Source of the DNA: CAVXFL01 sp963761015
GTDB lineage: Bacteria > Pseudomonadota > Alphaproteobacteria > Acetobacterales > Acetobacteraceae
Length of the DNA stretch: 64,000 bases
Assembly: GCA_963761015.1 (NCBI GenBank)
Contig: CAVXFL010000019.1
Location: 1 to 64,000, forward strand
Reading direction: 5' to 3'
Shown: positions 1 through 8,864 of the stretch, piece by piece
Numbering within the stretch: position 1 is the stretch's first letter
Layout: each line of letters starts with the position of its first letter
The notes under the pieces: model-generated
Databases searched by the model: none
What the model saw: only the letters and a program-made list of their open reading frames with translations
Told to the model about the DNA's origin: nothing
Translations under genes and position numbers: made by a program

Positions 1-69
1 CTTCAGCTCAAACCCCGCGCAGCACGGTCCCTATCGTCAATCATGAACAGCCGATCCGACACCACCAGA

Positions 70-112
70 GGGGTCGGATTTGGACGCGAAAAAGGGGTCA
101 GCTTGGATGCGA
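70..112. repeat. IS21-type terminal direct repeats (relic end)
   Basis: Two imperfect direct repeats of about 20 bp, both beginning GGGGTC and ending TTGGAYGCGA, lie at 70-89 and 94-112. Repeated transposase-binding units of this form are typical of IS21-family ends. No istA follows: at about position 118 the sequence changes abruptly to the coding region of a truncated IS1634 transposase, so this is an orphan IS end fused to other debris. The family assignment rests on pattern recognition, not on an alignment. Confidence 0.45.
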
Positions 113-117
113 TTTGA

Positions 118-1401
118 CAGCGCGGCGGCTCGGATCTGGCCGCCGATCGCTGGCGCGAGCATTACCGCATCGCCGGCACCGACGGTCTCGATCTGCACCA
201 CCTCTATCGTGCGATGGCCTGGCTGGGCGAGGAACTGCCGGCCGATCAGCAGAATGGTGCGACGCCGTTCGCCCCGCGCTGTACCAAGGACCTGATCGAG
301 GAGCAGCTGTTCGCGCATCGGCGCGATCTGTTCAGTCGGCTCGACCTGGTGTTCATGGATACCACCAGCCTGTATTTCGAAGGCCTGGGCGGCCAGACGA
401 TCGGACAGCATGGCTACAGCAAGGACCATCGGCCCGACCTGCGGCAGATGATCCTCGCCGTGCTGATCGATGGTGACGGCCGGCCTGTGTGCTCGGAGAT
501 GTGGCCGGGTAACACCGCCGACGTGACCTCCCTGGTGCCGGTGATCGAGAGGCTGCGCCAGCGCTTCGCCATTGGCCGGGTCTGCATTGTCGCCGATCGC
601 GGCATGATCAGCGCCGAGACCATCGCAGCATTGGAGGCGCGTAGCCTGCTCTACATCCTCGGCGTCCGCGAGCGCAGCGACAAGCTGGTGCGCGAGGTCG
701 TGCTCGGCGATGCCGCGCCGTTCGTGCCGCTGGTGATCGAGAAGCGCGGCCGCGACATCGAGTACGGCGCCAAGGCGGTCACCCTTGGCGGTGCGCGCTA
801 CATCGTCTGCATCAACCATCAGGAGGCGGCGAAGGATGCCGCCGAGCGTGCCGCCATCCTGGCCGCCCTGGAGCGCCAACTGCGCCGTGGCGACAAGGCG
901 CTGGTCGGCAACGCCGGCTATCGCCGCTTCCTCAAGACCGTCGGCAAGGATCACTTCACGATCGACCGAGCCAAGGCCGCGGAAGACGCCCGCTTCGATG
1001 GCATCTTCGTGCTGCGCACCAACACCGGGCTCGACCCGCTGGCGGCCATGCTGCGCTACCAGCAGCTCTGGACCGTCGAGCAGACCTTCCGCACCGCCAA
1101 GCATCTGCTCGCCACGCGGCCGATCTTCCACAAGCTCGACGAGACCATCCGCGGCCACGTGTTCTGCAGCTTCCTGGCTCTCGTGCTCAAGGCCGAGTTG
1201 GACGCCCGCATCGCAGCCCTCGGCAGCACCGCATCATGGCCGGCGATCGTCGCCGATCTCGACGCGTTGACCGAGACCGAGGTCGAGCAGGACAGCAAAC
1301 ACTTCCTCCTGCGATCCACCCCGAGACCAGCCGCCAGCCTCGCCCTGCGCGCTGCCGGGGTCGCTCTGGCGCCTACCGTGCAGGCCGTCGCCAAAAGCTG
1401 A
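118..1401 (+). pseudogene. IS1634-type (IS4 superfamily) transposase, 5'-truncated
   Basis: The reading frame is open from 118 to a stop at 1401 and encodes about 427 residues of a DDE transposase of the IS1634 group, whose full members are near 560-590 residues. Visible family signatures are the block HHLYRAMAWLGEELP near the start, the first catalytic Asp in VFMDTTSLYFEG, the second in CIVADRGMIS, and the C-terminal Glu region EQTFRTAKHLL. A TGA stop at 115-117 closes the frame upstream and there is no start codon at the family's normal N-terminus, so the first 130 or so residues are missing. An ATG at 214 would give a still shorter product. The gene abuts an IS21-like end, so the truncation probably came from an IS-mediated deletion. 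Confidence 0.85.
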
Positions 1402-1497
1402 TTACGATCCCCCAACGTGTAGTGCCACGCCATCGCCGCAGCGCGAATTGCCGCGTCTATTCAATCACTTGCCAGAAGGCACTGTTGAAGATGGGTT

Positions 1498-1872
1498 GGA
1501 GACCGACGCCGGCACCGCGTGGAACCCGTTGAAGCGGCCGCCATACGGAACCAGGCTGGCCCGCTCCGCCTCGAACATCTCCCAGATCGTCCGGTCGCGT
1601 ATGTCGGGATGGCGATGCGCACGGGCATAGGCAATGCACTGGTCGAGCAGCCACGCGTTCAGTTCCTCAAGGCTCTTCACTCGCACCCGCGGCGTGAAGA
1701 ACCGCTCGCGCGTCAGCCCGACCTGATTTTCCACCTGGCCTTTTTGCCAGCCCGAGGCCGGCGTGCAGGCCACGGGATCAACCAGATAATGGCTGCACAT
1801 CTGCTGGAAGCGGCGATTGTAGGCGCGCTCACGGCCGACGAAGATCGTCTCCACCGCCGTCTTCATGTTGTC
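1498..1872 (-). pseudogene. IS21 IstA transposase, internal fragment
   Basis: About 125 codons match the middle of IS21 IstA: DNMKTAVETIFVG, then CSHYLVDPVACTPASGW and KGQVENQVGLTRERFF, ending in FHAVPASVS. Family resemblance stops at both ends. At 1872 it joins sequence linked to a tyrosine recombinase; at 1498 it runs into unrelated DNA, where full IstA would continue with the C-terminal beta-barrel. The frame is open across the junction with the recombinase, giving an accidental fused reading frame. It is a dead fragment. Confidence 0.8.
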
Positions 1873-1897
1873 GCAGTTATTATATGTGCCCGGCGCC

Positions 1898-1963
1898 GTT
1901 ATGTGGCCGAGGGCGATGGCTCGATGGTTTTCGGGGTGGGCCGCGGACGTGAGGCCACATAAC
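1898..1963. repeat. 11-bp perfect inverted repeat beside recombinase relic
   Basis: GTTATGTGGCC at 1898-1908 is matched by its exact reverse complement GGCCACATAAC at 1953-1963, with 44 bp between the arms. It lies just past the C-terminal coding end of the tyrosine recombinase relic and before the istA fragment. Paired arms next to a recombinase gene suggest the end or crossover region of the element that carried it, but this is inference. A simple transcription hairpin is less likely because of the long spacer. Confidence 0.5.
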
Positions 1964-2717
1964 GCGCGGGATGCCGCTGAAATTCCGGAACTCACTTCGC
2001 AGACGCGCAGGGCCTCGGCCTTGGCGCGCAAGGTCAACTCGGCGTAGCGGTTCGTGGTGTCGAGACTGACGTGGCCGAGCCAGCCGCGATGACGTTGACT
2101 TCGATGCCGGCCTCCAAGAGGTGTACCGCGGCGGTATGCCGGAAGAGATGAGGCGTCACATGTCGGGGCTGTGGGCCGCTGGTATCCCAGGAAGCGGCGT
2201 GGCGCCGTACGATTTTGTAGATTCCGAAACGCGTGAGGGGGAGGCTGCGCCTCGCGCAAAAGACTGGCTCGTTCGCTGCCGTACTCTGCTCGGCAAGGAG
2301 CCACTGGAGATGTCTTACCGTCTCATCCCACAACGGACAGACGCGCCACTTATCTCCGTTGCCATGAAGGCGGACCTTCGCCGGCGGCTCGAGCTCGAGA
2401 TGCTCGACGCGAAGATCAGCGACTTCCTGGACCCGGGCGCCGGTGTTGTACAGAAAGAGCAGTAGCGTGCGGTCGTGCAGCGCGAAGCGGCTGTCCCGTG
2501 GCAAAGCGCGAAACAATGCGGTCACCTCCTCGCGCTCGAGGTAATAGGTATCGGGCAGCGAGGTCCGCTTGACCGGGATCGCCGCAACTTGTTGGCAGGC
2601 TGCGAGCATCTCGTGCGCACGCACCGCGAGGTAAGCGAAGAAGGTATTCAGCGTGTAGCGCGACAGTAAGGGTGGCCGGGGCACGACAGGAAGATGACCG
2701 GTCGCTGCGCGAAGCAA
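1964..2717 (-). pseudogene. Tyrosine recombinase (phage-integrase family), frameshifted
   Basis: The catalytic domain of a tyrosine recombinase is readable in two frames. The first Arg lies in LYNTGARVQEVADL, the HxxR box in HLFRHTAAVHLLEAG, and the terminal part reads GWLGHVSLDTTNRYAE, with the nucleophile Tyr in NRYAE. The break is at about 2088, where one C appears lost from an Arg-Gly codon pair (GTCATC[C]GCGGC), separating VNVI from RGWLGH. The N-terminal SAM-like domain is short, and the start at 2717 is only the first start codon in frame. The WLGHVSLDTTNRYAE ending resembles recombinases found in multi-recombinase elements; I am unsure of the subfamily. Confidence 0.75.
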
Positions 2718-2765
2718 GAATGCATTGAATGTCGCTGCGCGACAAGAGTTTTGTGTCGCGGGGCG

Positions 2766-3599
2766 TCATGACATCGCCGCTTCGGTTTGCGGTGCGCTGG
2801 TGTTGCGCTTGGTGTCGCGGGAGCCTGTGGAACGCTGACGCTGGCGGGTCGTCGCGGAGCGGCGGCGGTAGCTCTCGACGTTCATCTCCAGGATGATGGC
2901 GTGGTGGACGAGCCGATCGACAGCGGCCAGGGTCATAGCGGCATCCGGGAAGATGCTGTTCCATTCTCCGAATGGCTGATTCGAGGTCACCAGCAGGCTG
3001 CGGCGCTCGTAGCGCGCAGCGATTAGTTCGAATAGCACCGATGTTTCGGCTTGATCCTTGCGGACATAGGAGAGGTCGTCGAGGACGATCAGGTGATATT
3101 TGTCGAGCTTCTCGATGGTGGTTTCGAGCGCCAGGTTCTGGCGCGCCGCTTGCAGGCGTTGCACGAGATCGGTGGTGCGCATGAACAGCACGCGGTATCC
3201 GTTCTCGATCAGCGCGTAGCCGAGCGCACATCCAAGGTGCGACTTGCCGCAACCGCTTGGCCCGAACAGCAAAATGTTGGCGCCCTTGTCGAGCCAGCTG
3301 TCGCCGGCGGCAAGGGCAGTGATCTGCGGCTTATTCACCATTGGAACGGCGGTGAAGTCGAACGCGTCAAGGGTCTTGCCAGGTGGCAGGCGCGCCTCGG
3401 CGAGATGGCGTTGAATGCGCCGCTGCGAGCGTTCGGCCAGTTCGAGTTCGGCGAGCGTGGCAAGAAGCTTTGCCGCCGGCCAGCCCTCGCGGACGGCGCG
3501 CTCGGTGAATTGCGGCCACAGCCCGGCGATGGTGGGCAGGCGCAACTCGCCGAGCAATAGTGGCAAGCGAGCCGCGTCGACGGTAACCGGCGCGCTCAC
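2766..3599 (-). CDS. istB: IstB-like ATPase helper of IS21-family transposition
   Basis: This 277-residue protein has IstB/DnaC-type AAA+ features: Walker A GPSGCGKSH near residue 113, Walker B LIVLDDLSY near 170, and a C-terminal VDRLVHHAIILEM block. IstB binds ATP and assists IstA in target DNA capture. The GTG start at 3599 was chosen because it overlaps the stop of the istA tail (GTGA), the usual istA/istB coupling, and because MSAPVTVDAARLPLLLGEL is the normal IstB N-terminus. The frame is open for another 200 codons upstream, but that stretch is antisense to another transposase relic. The gene looks intact but has lost its IstA partner. Confidence 0.88.
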   Translation of the reverse strand: MSAPVTVDAARLPLLLGELRLPTIAGLWPQFTERAVREGWPAAKLLATLAELELAERSQRRIQRHLAEARLPPGKTLDAFDFTAVPMVNKPQITALAAGDSWLDKGANILLFGPSGCGKSHLGCALGYALIENGYRVLFMRTTDLVQRLQAARQNLALETTIEKLDKYHLIVLDDLSYVRKDQAETSVLFELIAARYERRSLLVTSNQPFGEWNSIFPDAAMTLAAVDRLVHHAIILEMNVESYRRRSATTRQRQRSTGSRDTKRNTSAPQTEAAMS

Positions 3600-3677
3600 G
3601 CCGCCGCTCCTGTCGCAGACAGCAGCGCATCGTAGCTGGCGATCGGCGGCAGCACGACGGAGACTGCCGGCGAGGGC
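3596..3677 (-). pseudogene. IS21 IstA, C-terminal tail fragment
   Basis: Only the last 26 or so codons remain, ending VVLPPIASYDALLSATGAAA and a TGA stop that overlaps the istB GTG. The position and the overlap identify it as the end of the istA partner of the adjacent istB. At about 3677 it is cut by unrelated sequence encoding a DDE transposase tail on the opposite strand. It need not come from the same copy as the fragment at 1498-1872. Confidence 0.6.
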
Positions 3678-4145
3678 TAGGCGGCGGTGTTCATCGCGGT
3701 CGATCATTGCTCCGCCGAATGCGTCGGCATCCATGCCGCGGCGCGGGCCACCCGCTTCGAGGCGCTCGAACCAATCCGGCAGGGGGTGCGCCAGTGCTTC
3801 GGGCGGTTCGCGGCTGGTGCGGCTCGTGGCCTGGCGCTGCGGCATGATCACGGATCGCAATACATGTCCGACGCATTTCAGAACGAACTCACCTTCCTCG
3901 GCATCGAAAGCTCGCCCGCCTTCGTGCGCGCGCCCGAAGGCAACGGCTGCGCCGAGCGCTTTATCCGGACGCTGAAGGAAAACCTCCTGTGGGTGCGGCA
4001 CTTCGAAACCATCGAGCAACTCCGCCACGCGCTGCTGGCGTTCCGCGATGCCTACAACGCCACCTGGCTGATCGATCGGCACGGATTCGTCACGCCGGCC
4101 GCATTGCGCCGCCGACAGCTTCAACCCGCGGCCCTGGCCGCGTAG
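3678..4145 (+). pseudogene. IS3/IS481-type DDE transposase, C-terminal half
   Basis: About 150 residues of an rve-type integrase core are preserved: VFIAVDHCSAECVGIHA (first Asp), HDHGSQYMSDAFQ (second Asp region), and APEGNGCAERFIRTLKENLLW with the catalytic Glu in NGCAERF. The N-terminal helix-turn-helix half is missing. The in-frame triplet before the conserved AAVFIAVD is TAG at 3678-3680, exactly at the junction with the istA tail. The GTG at 3687 gives a readable frame but not a functional enzyme. I cannot decide between IS3 and IS481 from the core alone. Confidence 0.75.
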
Positions 4146-4208
4146 CCTGCAATCCGATGTCTCATCAACCGAGGGCGCTACATTGCGGCGTATCGAGAAT
4201 GACAACGA

Positions 4209-4631
4209 ATGATCGAAACGAGTGAGCTAAGTCGCATATTCATGCAGGTCGGCGAGTTGGTCGGCAGCATAAACGCCTTACATGAAAAGCTGGACAGCCG
4301 CGCGATCTGGGCGGAGAAGCAGACGGACCTGGTTCAGGCAGAATTACGTAAATTCAATAGTGATCTTCTGGATGTAGAGCGGCGTCACGACGCAGCAGTG
4401 CATCTGCTGGCCTCGGAGGTTTCGATGATCAAGAGCTCGCATGAACTCATCGCGAGAGCGCTAAGGGACCTGCAAGCGCCGGTAATGGAGATCATGACAC
4501 TTCGCGCCCGAGCGGTAGGAGCGTTGTTTGTGCTTGGGCCAATCGGAGCCGCCCTGCTCTACTTTGTACCGGATATCTGGAGGGCGGTTTGGAAGTTGCT
4601 GGAGGCATGGTTTCGGAATCGCCCGGCATGA
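4209..4631 (+). CDS. Small membrane-anchored coiled-coil protein, lysis-module-like
   Basis: This 140-residue protein has a long amphipathic helical region (residues 5-95, with LHEKLDSRAIWAEKQTDL and EVSMIKSSHELIARAL) followed by one hydrophobic segment around 103-122 (AVGALFVLGPIGAALLYFV) and a short basic tail. No enzyme motif is visible. Its stop overlaps the start of a GH108 muramidase (ATGA), so the two are translated together. The arrangement suggests a holin- or accessory-type lysis protein from a phage or gene-transfer-agent module. The function is inferred from context only. Confidence 0.65.
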   Translation: MIETSELSRIFMQVGELVGSINALHEKLDSRAIWAEKQTDLVQAELRKFNSDLLDVERRHDAAVHLLASEVSMIKSSHELIARALRDLQAPVMEIMTLRARAVGALFVLGPIGAALLYFVPDIWRAVWKLLEAWFRNRPA

Positions 4632-5158
4632 GCGCCTTTGACGAAGCCCTTGAGGTAGTGCTGCAAAACGAAGGCGGGTTTACGGACAATCCGGCCGATC
4701 CCGGCAATTGGACCGGCGGCACCTTCAATGTTGGCCTATGTCGCGGCACCAAATGGGGCATCAGTGCCGCAGCCTATCCGACTCTCGATATACGTAATTT
4801 GACCGAGAACGACGCACGTACGATTTATTTCCAACGCTATTGGTGTCCTATGTCTGCAGACAGGTTGCCGCCTTGCCTGGCGCTTTTGGTCTTCGATGCC
4901 GCGGTCAACCTTGGCGTTTCTCGGTCGATCAAGTTGCTGCAAGCGGCGGTAGGCACCGCGCAGGACGGCTTGCTGGGCCCGATCACGCTGGGAGCCGCAC
5001 TGAAGGTCAATCCGGTGACCGCTGGCATCGAATTTCAGTCGGGTCGACTGCTGTTCATGGCAGGATTGCCGGGTTGGAAGACATTCGGTGGCGGCTGGGC
5101 GCGACGGTTGATGAAGGTGGCCTTCAAGGCTTCTGCCATTGTAGAAGTGTTTACTTGA
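4628..5158 (+). CDS. GH108 N-acetylmuramidase (endolysin-like), C-terminal tail disrupted
   Basis: GH108 enzymes cut glycan strands of peptidoglycan in phage lysis and toxin export. This protein has the family's N-terminal pattern MSAFDEALEVVLQNEGGF with the catalytic Glu15 in EGGF, then NDARTIYFQRYWCP, FDAAVNLGVSRSIKLLQ and a C-terminal QDGLLGPIT peptidoglycan-binding-like segment. The ATG at 4628 overlaps the preceding stop (ATGA) and is preferred to upstream in-frame ATGs. From position 5140 the last codons are the terminal inverted repeat of an IS481 element, so the natural C-terminus is lost. The catalytic and binding parts are complete, so activity may remain. Confidence 0.85.
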   Translation: MSAFDEALEVVLQNEGGFTDNPADPGNWTGGTFNVGLCRGTKWGISAAAYPTLDIRNLTENDARTIYFQRYWCPMSADRLPPCLALLVFDAAVNLGVSRSIKLLQAAVGTAQDGLLGPITLGAALKVNPVTAGIEFQSGRLLFMAGLPGWKTFGGGWARRLMKVAFKASAIVEVFT

Positions 5159-6379
5159 TCTGACGGGCTGTCGATCTGGCGTGGTGGGTGTCCGCCGGAT
5201 CGAAGCTGCCGATTGCCTCCGTTACGCGGCGTTTGCCAACGTCTGCTTTTCGCGCGCCCCGGCGGCGCTGTCAAGGAAGGTCTGCATCGGGGTCTTGCCG
5301 AAGCACCAGCGTCCCTGATGCGGCCGTTGCTGATTGTATTCGCGAGCCATCCATCGAGGTCGGCCTGCAGCTCGTCGATCGTGCGGTAGATCTTCTTGCG
5401 GAACGCCACCCGGTAGAACTCGTCCAAGAGGTGCGGTGGAAGCGCTCGCAGATGCCGTTGGTCTGCGGGCTCCTGGCCTTGGTGCGGGTGTGGTCGATAT
5501 CCTCGACCGCGAGGTAGAGCTCGTATTCGTGGCTCTCGTTGCCGCAAAACTCGGTGCCGCGATCGGTCAGCATGCGGCACAACCGGATGCCGTGCTCGTC
5601 GTAAGAACGGCACCACCCGGTCGTTGAGGATCTCGGCGGCGGTGATCGGCGTCTTGCGGTCGTAAAGCTTGGCGAAGGCCACCTTGGCGTAGGTGTCGAT
5701 GACGGTCTGCTGGTAGAGGCGCCCGACCCCTTTCAGGGTGCCGACATAGAAGGTGTCCTGTGCCCCGCAGTAGCCCGGGCACTCGCTCTCGAACTCGCCA
5801 TGCGCCTCCTTGTCGGCCTTGCGCCTTCTCGAGCGCGGCGATCTGCGCCTCGGTCAGCAGGATGCCCTCCTGCGCCGACCTTGGCCTCGAGCGCCTTGAG
5901 GCGCTTCTTCATCGTCTCCAGGTCGTGGCGCATGCCAGACGCAGCGCACGCCGGCCGGCGAGATCGACAGGCCGCGCTGCTTCAGCGCTTTGGAGACCCG
6001 CACCTGGCCCCAGGCCGGCTGCTCGATCGCCATCTCCACCGCCGCCTGCTCGATCTCCGGCGCGACGCGGTTCTTCAGGATCGGCTTTCTGCGGCTGATC
6101 TCCTGCAGCGCCAGGTCGCCGCCTTTGTCGTAGAGCTCCTTGAAGCGGTAGAAGCTGTCGCGGCTGTACCCCATCATCTTGCAGGCTTGGCTGACGTTGC
6201 CGAGCTGCTTGGCCAATTCCAGAGCCCGACCTTGGCCTTGATCACCTTGCGCTCGGTCATCGTCATGACGGTTTTGTCCTGTGGCTCCGGCCGGGGCGCT
6301 GCGCTCCGCATGGCTCCGCGCCCCGGCCTCCATTCCCACCGATTCAAGCCGTCCGTCAGATCAGGTCAAGACTTCTACA
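5140..6379. mobile_element. IS481-family insertion sequence, 1240 bp, degenerate
   Basis: The ends match as imperfect inverted repeats: TGTAGAAGTGTTTACTTGAT at 5140 and, reading inward from 6379, TGTAGAAGTCTTGACCTGAT, both continuing CTGACGG. CAT flanks both ends (5137-5139 and 6380-6382), possibly a short target duplication. The single transposase inside, on the minus strand, carries several frameshifts. The element sits in the 3' end of the GH108 gene. Confidence 0.8.
5222..6266 (-). pseudogene. IS481-family transposase, multiply frameshifted
   Basis: The expected order of an IS481 transposase can be read across frames: MTMTERKVIKAKVG, then LELAKQLGNVSQACKMMGYS (helix-turn-helix), ISRRKPILKNRVAPEIE, AWGQVRVSKALKQRGL, then an rve core with YAKVAFAKLYDRKTPITAAE, LTDRGTEFCGN, KARSPQTNGICERFHRT and FRKKIYRTIDELQADLD. 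At least four frame changes are needed (near 6228, 5938, 5870 and in the core near 5610), so no active enzyme can be made. Similar full-length proteins are about 340-350 residues, matching the 1045-bp span. Confidence 0.8.
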
Positions 6380-6756
6380 CATCAGGCACTGGCGAACCGC
6401 ACGCCGATGGCGGTCTGGCGCGACGATGTCACCAGCACGCTCGGCGAGGCGGCTGTGGATATGACGCTGCGCTTGGACAACGCTCGCGCGTTGCCCACAT
6501 ACCCACAGCCGCCGCAGCAACAGCAGGCAGCGTGAGATTCATTATGGTCAGGACAGCGCCGCTTCCACCTTAAGTCCCGGCCCGGTGGTCCACTGAACGG
6601 GGTCCACTTCAATGGCTCCCGGCCACGCCCGCTCCGCCCCACACACGGCCAACTCCAATCTCCACTCTCGCCGCAGACATTACGCAAGCGGCGGGGGGCG
6701 AGCTTCGGTTGATCACCCGCATGGCTGATCTTCTCACCCGCAATCGGAAGAGCTCA
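6380..6756. other. Gap after the IS481 copy: possible displaced tail and IS-end scraps
   Basis: Positions 6380-6535 have an open plus-strand frame beginning HQALANRTPMAVWRDDVTS and ending PQQQQAA. It may be the displaced C-terminal tail of the GH108 protein, but it is one base out of frame if the CAT flank is collapsed to a single copy. At 6588-6620 the tract GTCCACTGAACGGGGTCCAC looks like an IS end. A ribosome-binding site (GGAAG, 6746-6750) precedes the next gene. I see no other gene here. Confidence 0.4.
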
Positions 6757-7245
6757 ATGTCCGCTTTCATCCTGGCCTGGATCCAGGCCTTTTTCTCGGC
6801 CCTTGTTCCCGCGCTGTTCGCGTTGGCGTTGATATGGCTACGGCAGCATCAAATGAACTCGACGGTAATCGCCGCTGTCGGACGCGCGGCCGGTGAGGCG
6901 TACAAGCAAATCGTCCAAGTCGGCGGATCGGCTACTAACTCGGTCTCGTTGGCGGCCGCGATCGCCGAAGGCCGCGACTACCTGTTGGCTCGTATTCCGG
7001 ACGCACTGAAGGCGGCCGGGGTAACCCCGGAAGCCGCGGCGCAAATGGTTTCTGCGGAGCTGGGAAAGCTGCTTGCGCTCGATCCAACAGTCAGCGTCGC
7101 CTCGGCGGTGCAGGAGCATGTGACTGACTTGGCCAATGCGAAGGCTGGCGGAGACGTGAACACGGCCACGCCACAGCCAGCCACCGAAGGGAAGTCGGCA
7201 ACGATGCCACCCTCCAGCGACAATTTCTTCAAATTGCCTGGGTGA
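6757..7245 (+). CDS. Holin-like small membrane protein
   Basis: This 162-residue protein begins MSAFILAWIQAFFSALVPAL, and residues 3-26 form one strong membrane helix. A predicted helical, Ala-rich soluble part follows (AAAIAEGRDYLLARIPDAL, AAGVTPEAAAQMVSAELGK), and the tail is disordered, rich in Thr, Pro and Ser. The ATG at 6757 has a GGAAG ribosome-binding site six bases upstream; an ATG at 6709 lacks one. No domain is recognised. It follows a muramidase gene and another membrane protein, so a role in a lysis or secretion module is likely, but this is context only. Confidence 0.6.
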   Translation: MSAFILAWIQAFFSALVPALFALALIWLRQHQMNSTVIAAVGRAAGEAYKQIVQVGGSATNSVSLAAAIAEGRDYLLARIPDALKAAGVTPEAAAQMVSAELGKLLALDPTVSVASAVQEHVTDLANAKAGGDVNTATPQPATEGKSATMPPSSDNFFKLPG

Positions 7246-7319
7246 AGCGCGCGAGACGGCCTTGGTACCCATGCTTGAACTCTGGTACAGCCACGGCGTC
7301 CAAACGCGCTTCAAACAGT

Positions 7320-7601
7320 TCATGCGTCAAACGTTGGCTTGACCTCGTCGCCACGAATTTTCCGTATCGTTGCCTCGACCAGTTCCTGTGACCCACCGCT
7401 ATGCAGGGCCGTCATGAAGGTGATGGTGTTCGCGGCCGGGCCAGAGAACTCCCACGTGCATCCGTCGAAGCTGCAGCCGGTGAGCATCACCCCCATGTAG
7501 CCGTTGAAGACGAAGTGGCAGTGTTCGAAGCGGCATTCGTCGAACGAACAACCGTCGAGGGCAATCCGTATTCGAGAGAAAGTCTGCTTTCTGGCAATCA
7601 T
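7320..7601 (-). CDS. Small pentapeptide-repeat-like protein
   Basis: This 93-residue protein contains spaced Cys-Ser-Phe pentads of the A(D/N)LXX type: DGCSFDECRFEHCHFVF and LTGCSFDGCTWEFSG, followed by AANTITFMTALHSGG and a charged helical end. These suggest two or three coils of a right-handed beta-helix. The ATG at 7601 is preferred to the upstream start because MIARKQTFSRIRIALDGCSF begins the conserved region. It follows a frameshifted SDR gene on the same strand, 46 bases downstream. The role is unknown; similar short proteins occur widely as uncharacterised genes. Confidence 0.6.
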   Translation of the reverse strand: MIARKQTFSRIRIALDGCSFDECRFEHCHFVFNGYMGVMLTGCSFDGCTWEFSGPAANTITFMTALHSGGSQELVEATIRKIRGDEVKPTFDA

Positions 7602-7647
7602 GGCGGCCTCGTGCGCGGACCGCGCCCAGAATGCAACCAAGCGGCGT

Positions 7648-8678
7648 TCAGCGCAAAGGAAATTGCTCAGAGCCGCCGCGCGGACGCCGCCTCGCGCTCA
7701 CCGCAAGGGCCGCGCACAGGCCCAGCGCCGCCAGAGCGACTGCGCCGCCTTCCAGAACGCCCTTGTGCAAGCTGGTCCACAGTTCCCAACTGCTGGCACG
7801 CGACTGCGCGTCGAACCGGCCGTGCGCGCCCCATGAACCCGGGGCCGGGGTGAACAGGTTGTCCGGCGCGTCCGGCGATTGCGGCTGATCCGCGAGCTGG
7901 CCCGAGTATCCCTTCCGGGCCAAATATCTGTCCAAGAGCGCCGGGGCGATCCGGTTCGCCAGGATTACCTGCACGGTCGACATGCCGACCCAGATTTCGC
8001 GTCGGTGGTGCCTTGCCGCAAAGACATACGCCCGCCCCACAACCTCCGGCTGATAGATCGGCGGCAGCGGCTGGGCCTGCCTACGCATTTTGTTGCGGGC
8101 CCAGTTGAACTGTGGCGTGTTCATCGCCGGCAGATGTCCATGGTCAGGTGGATGTTCAGGCCGTCGTGCAGGATCTCCGACCGCAGACTGTTCGTGAACC
8201 CGCGAATTGCGTATTTCGAGCCGCAATACACGGATTGCAGCGGGACGGAGCGGTAGCTGAGTGCCGATCCGGTCTGAATGATGCAGCCGGAATTACGTGG
8301 ACGCATGCGCTTGAGTGCCGCCATCGTGCCATGCACGACGCCGAGATAGGTAACTTCCGTGCCGCGGCGGAACTCCTCGGGCCTGATTTCGCTGACCGGC
8401 GAAAAAATTGTCGCCATGGCGTTGTTGACCCAAACGTCGATCGGCCCGAGCATTTCGGTGATTTTCGCTGCGGCTCGTTCCACCGCGGCAGCGTCGGCGA
8501 CATCGGTCGGGACTGGGCAGACGCGAACACCGAGGCTGCCTAGTTCGGCTTCCGCTTCCCGGAGGCGCTCTTCACCACGCGCGAGCAGGCCGACGTCATA
8601 GCCGGCTTCGGCAAAGGCGCATGCGATGGCCCGGCCGACACCGGCGCTCGATCCGGTCACGACCGCTACTTGTCCCAT
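7648..8678 (-). pseudogene. SDR-family oxidoreductase, one frameshift
   Basis: The N-terminal frame carries the classical short-chain dehydrogenase signatures: the nucleotide-binding TGSSAGVG (residues 9-16), VNNAMAT, the catalytic Ser in QTGSALSY, and Y151-C-G-S-K155. After HLTM the frame breaks at about 8137, where one base seems missing. The protein continues in the next frame with LPAMNTPQFNWARNK, PPIYQPEVVGRAYVFAARH, WVGMSTVQVILANRIAP and a C-terminal hydrophobic helix, for about 340 residues in total. The long C-terminal extension with a membrane helix is typical of one SDR subgroup. As written the product stops after 185 residues, at DICRR. Confidence 0.8.
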
Positions 8679-8864
8679 GATAGAGCCTTTCGTTCGGCTG
8701 GCATGAACCCTTCAACGTGGTCCGCAGAGACAGGTTGCGGTTATTGCGCTGCTTTTCGGCCCGCCATTAGAGCATGGCCGTTTTAGCCTGAATCGCTGAG
8801 GGGGGCTTCCGGCGCGGGTCGCGCATTTGCTTGAAGATGCTGGCTGGAGTGGAGGCCAGCCGGC

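Noticed and set aside
1465..2304. 279-residue minus-strand reading frame as a single protein
   Set aside because: It joins a recombinase end, an inverted repeat and an IstA middle by chance; no single family covers it.
3600..4205. 200-codon upstream extension of istB
   Set aside because: This stretch is antisense to an IS3/IS481-type transposase, and the family start is the GTG overlapping the istA tail.
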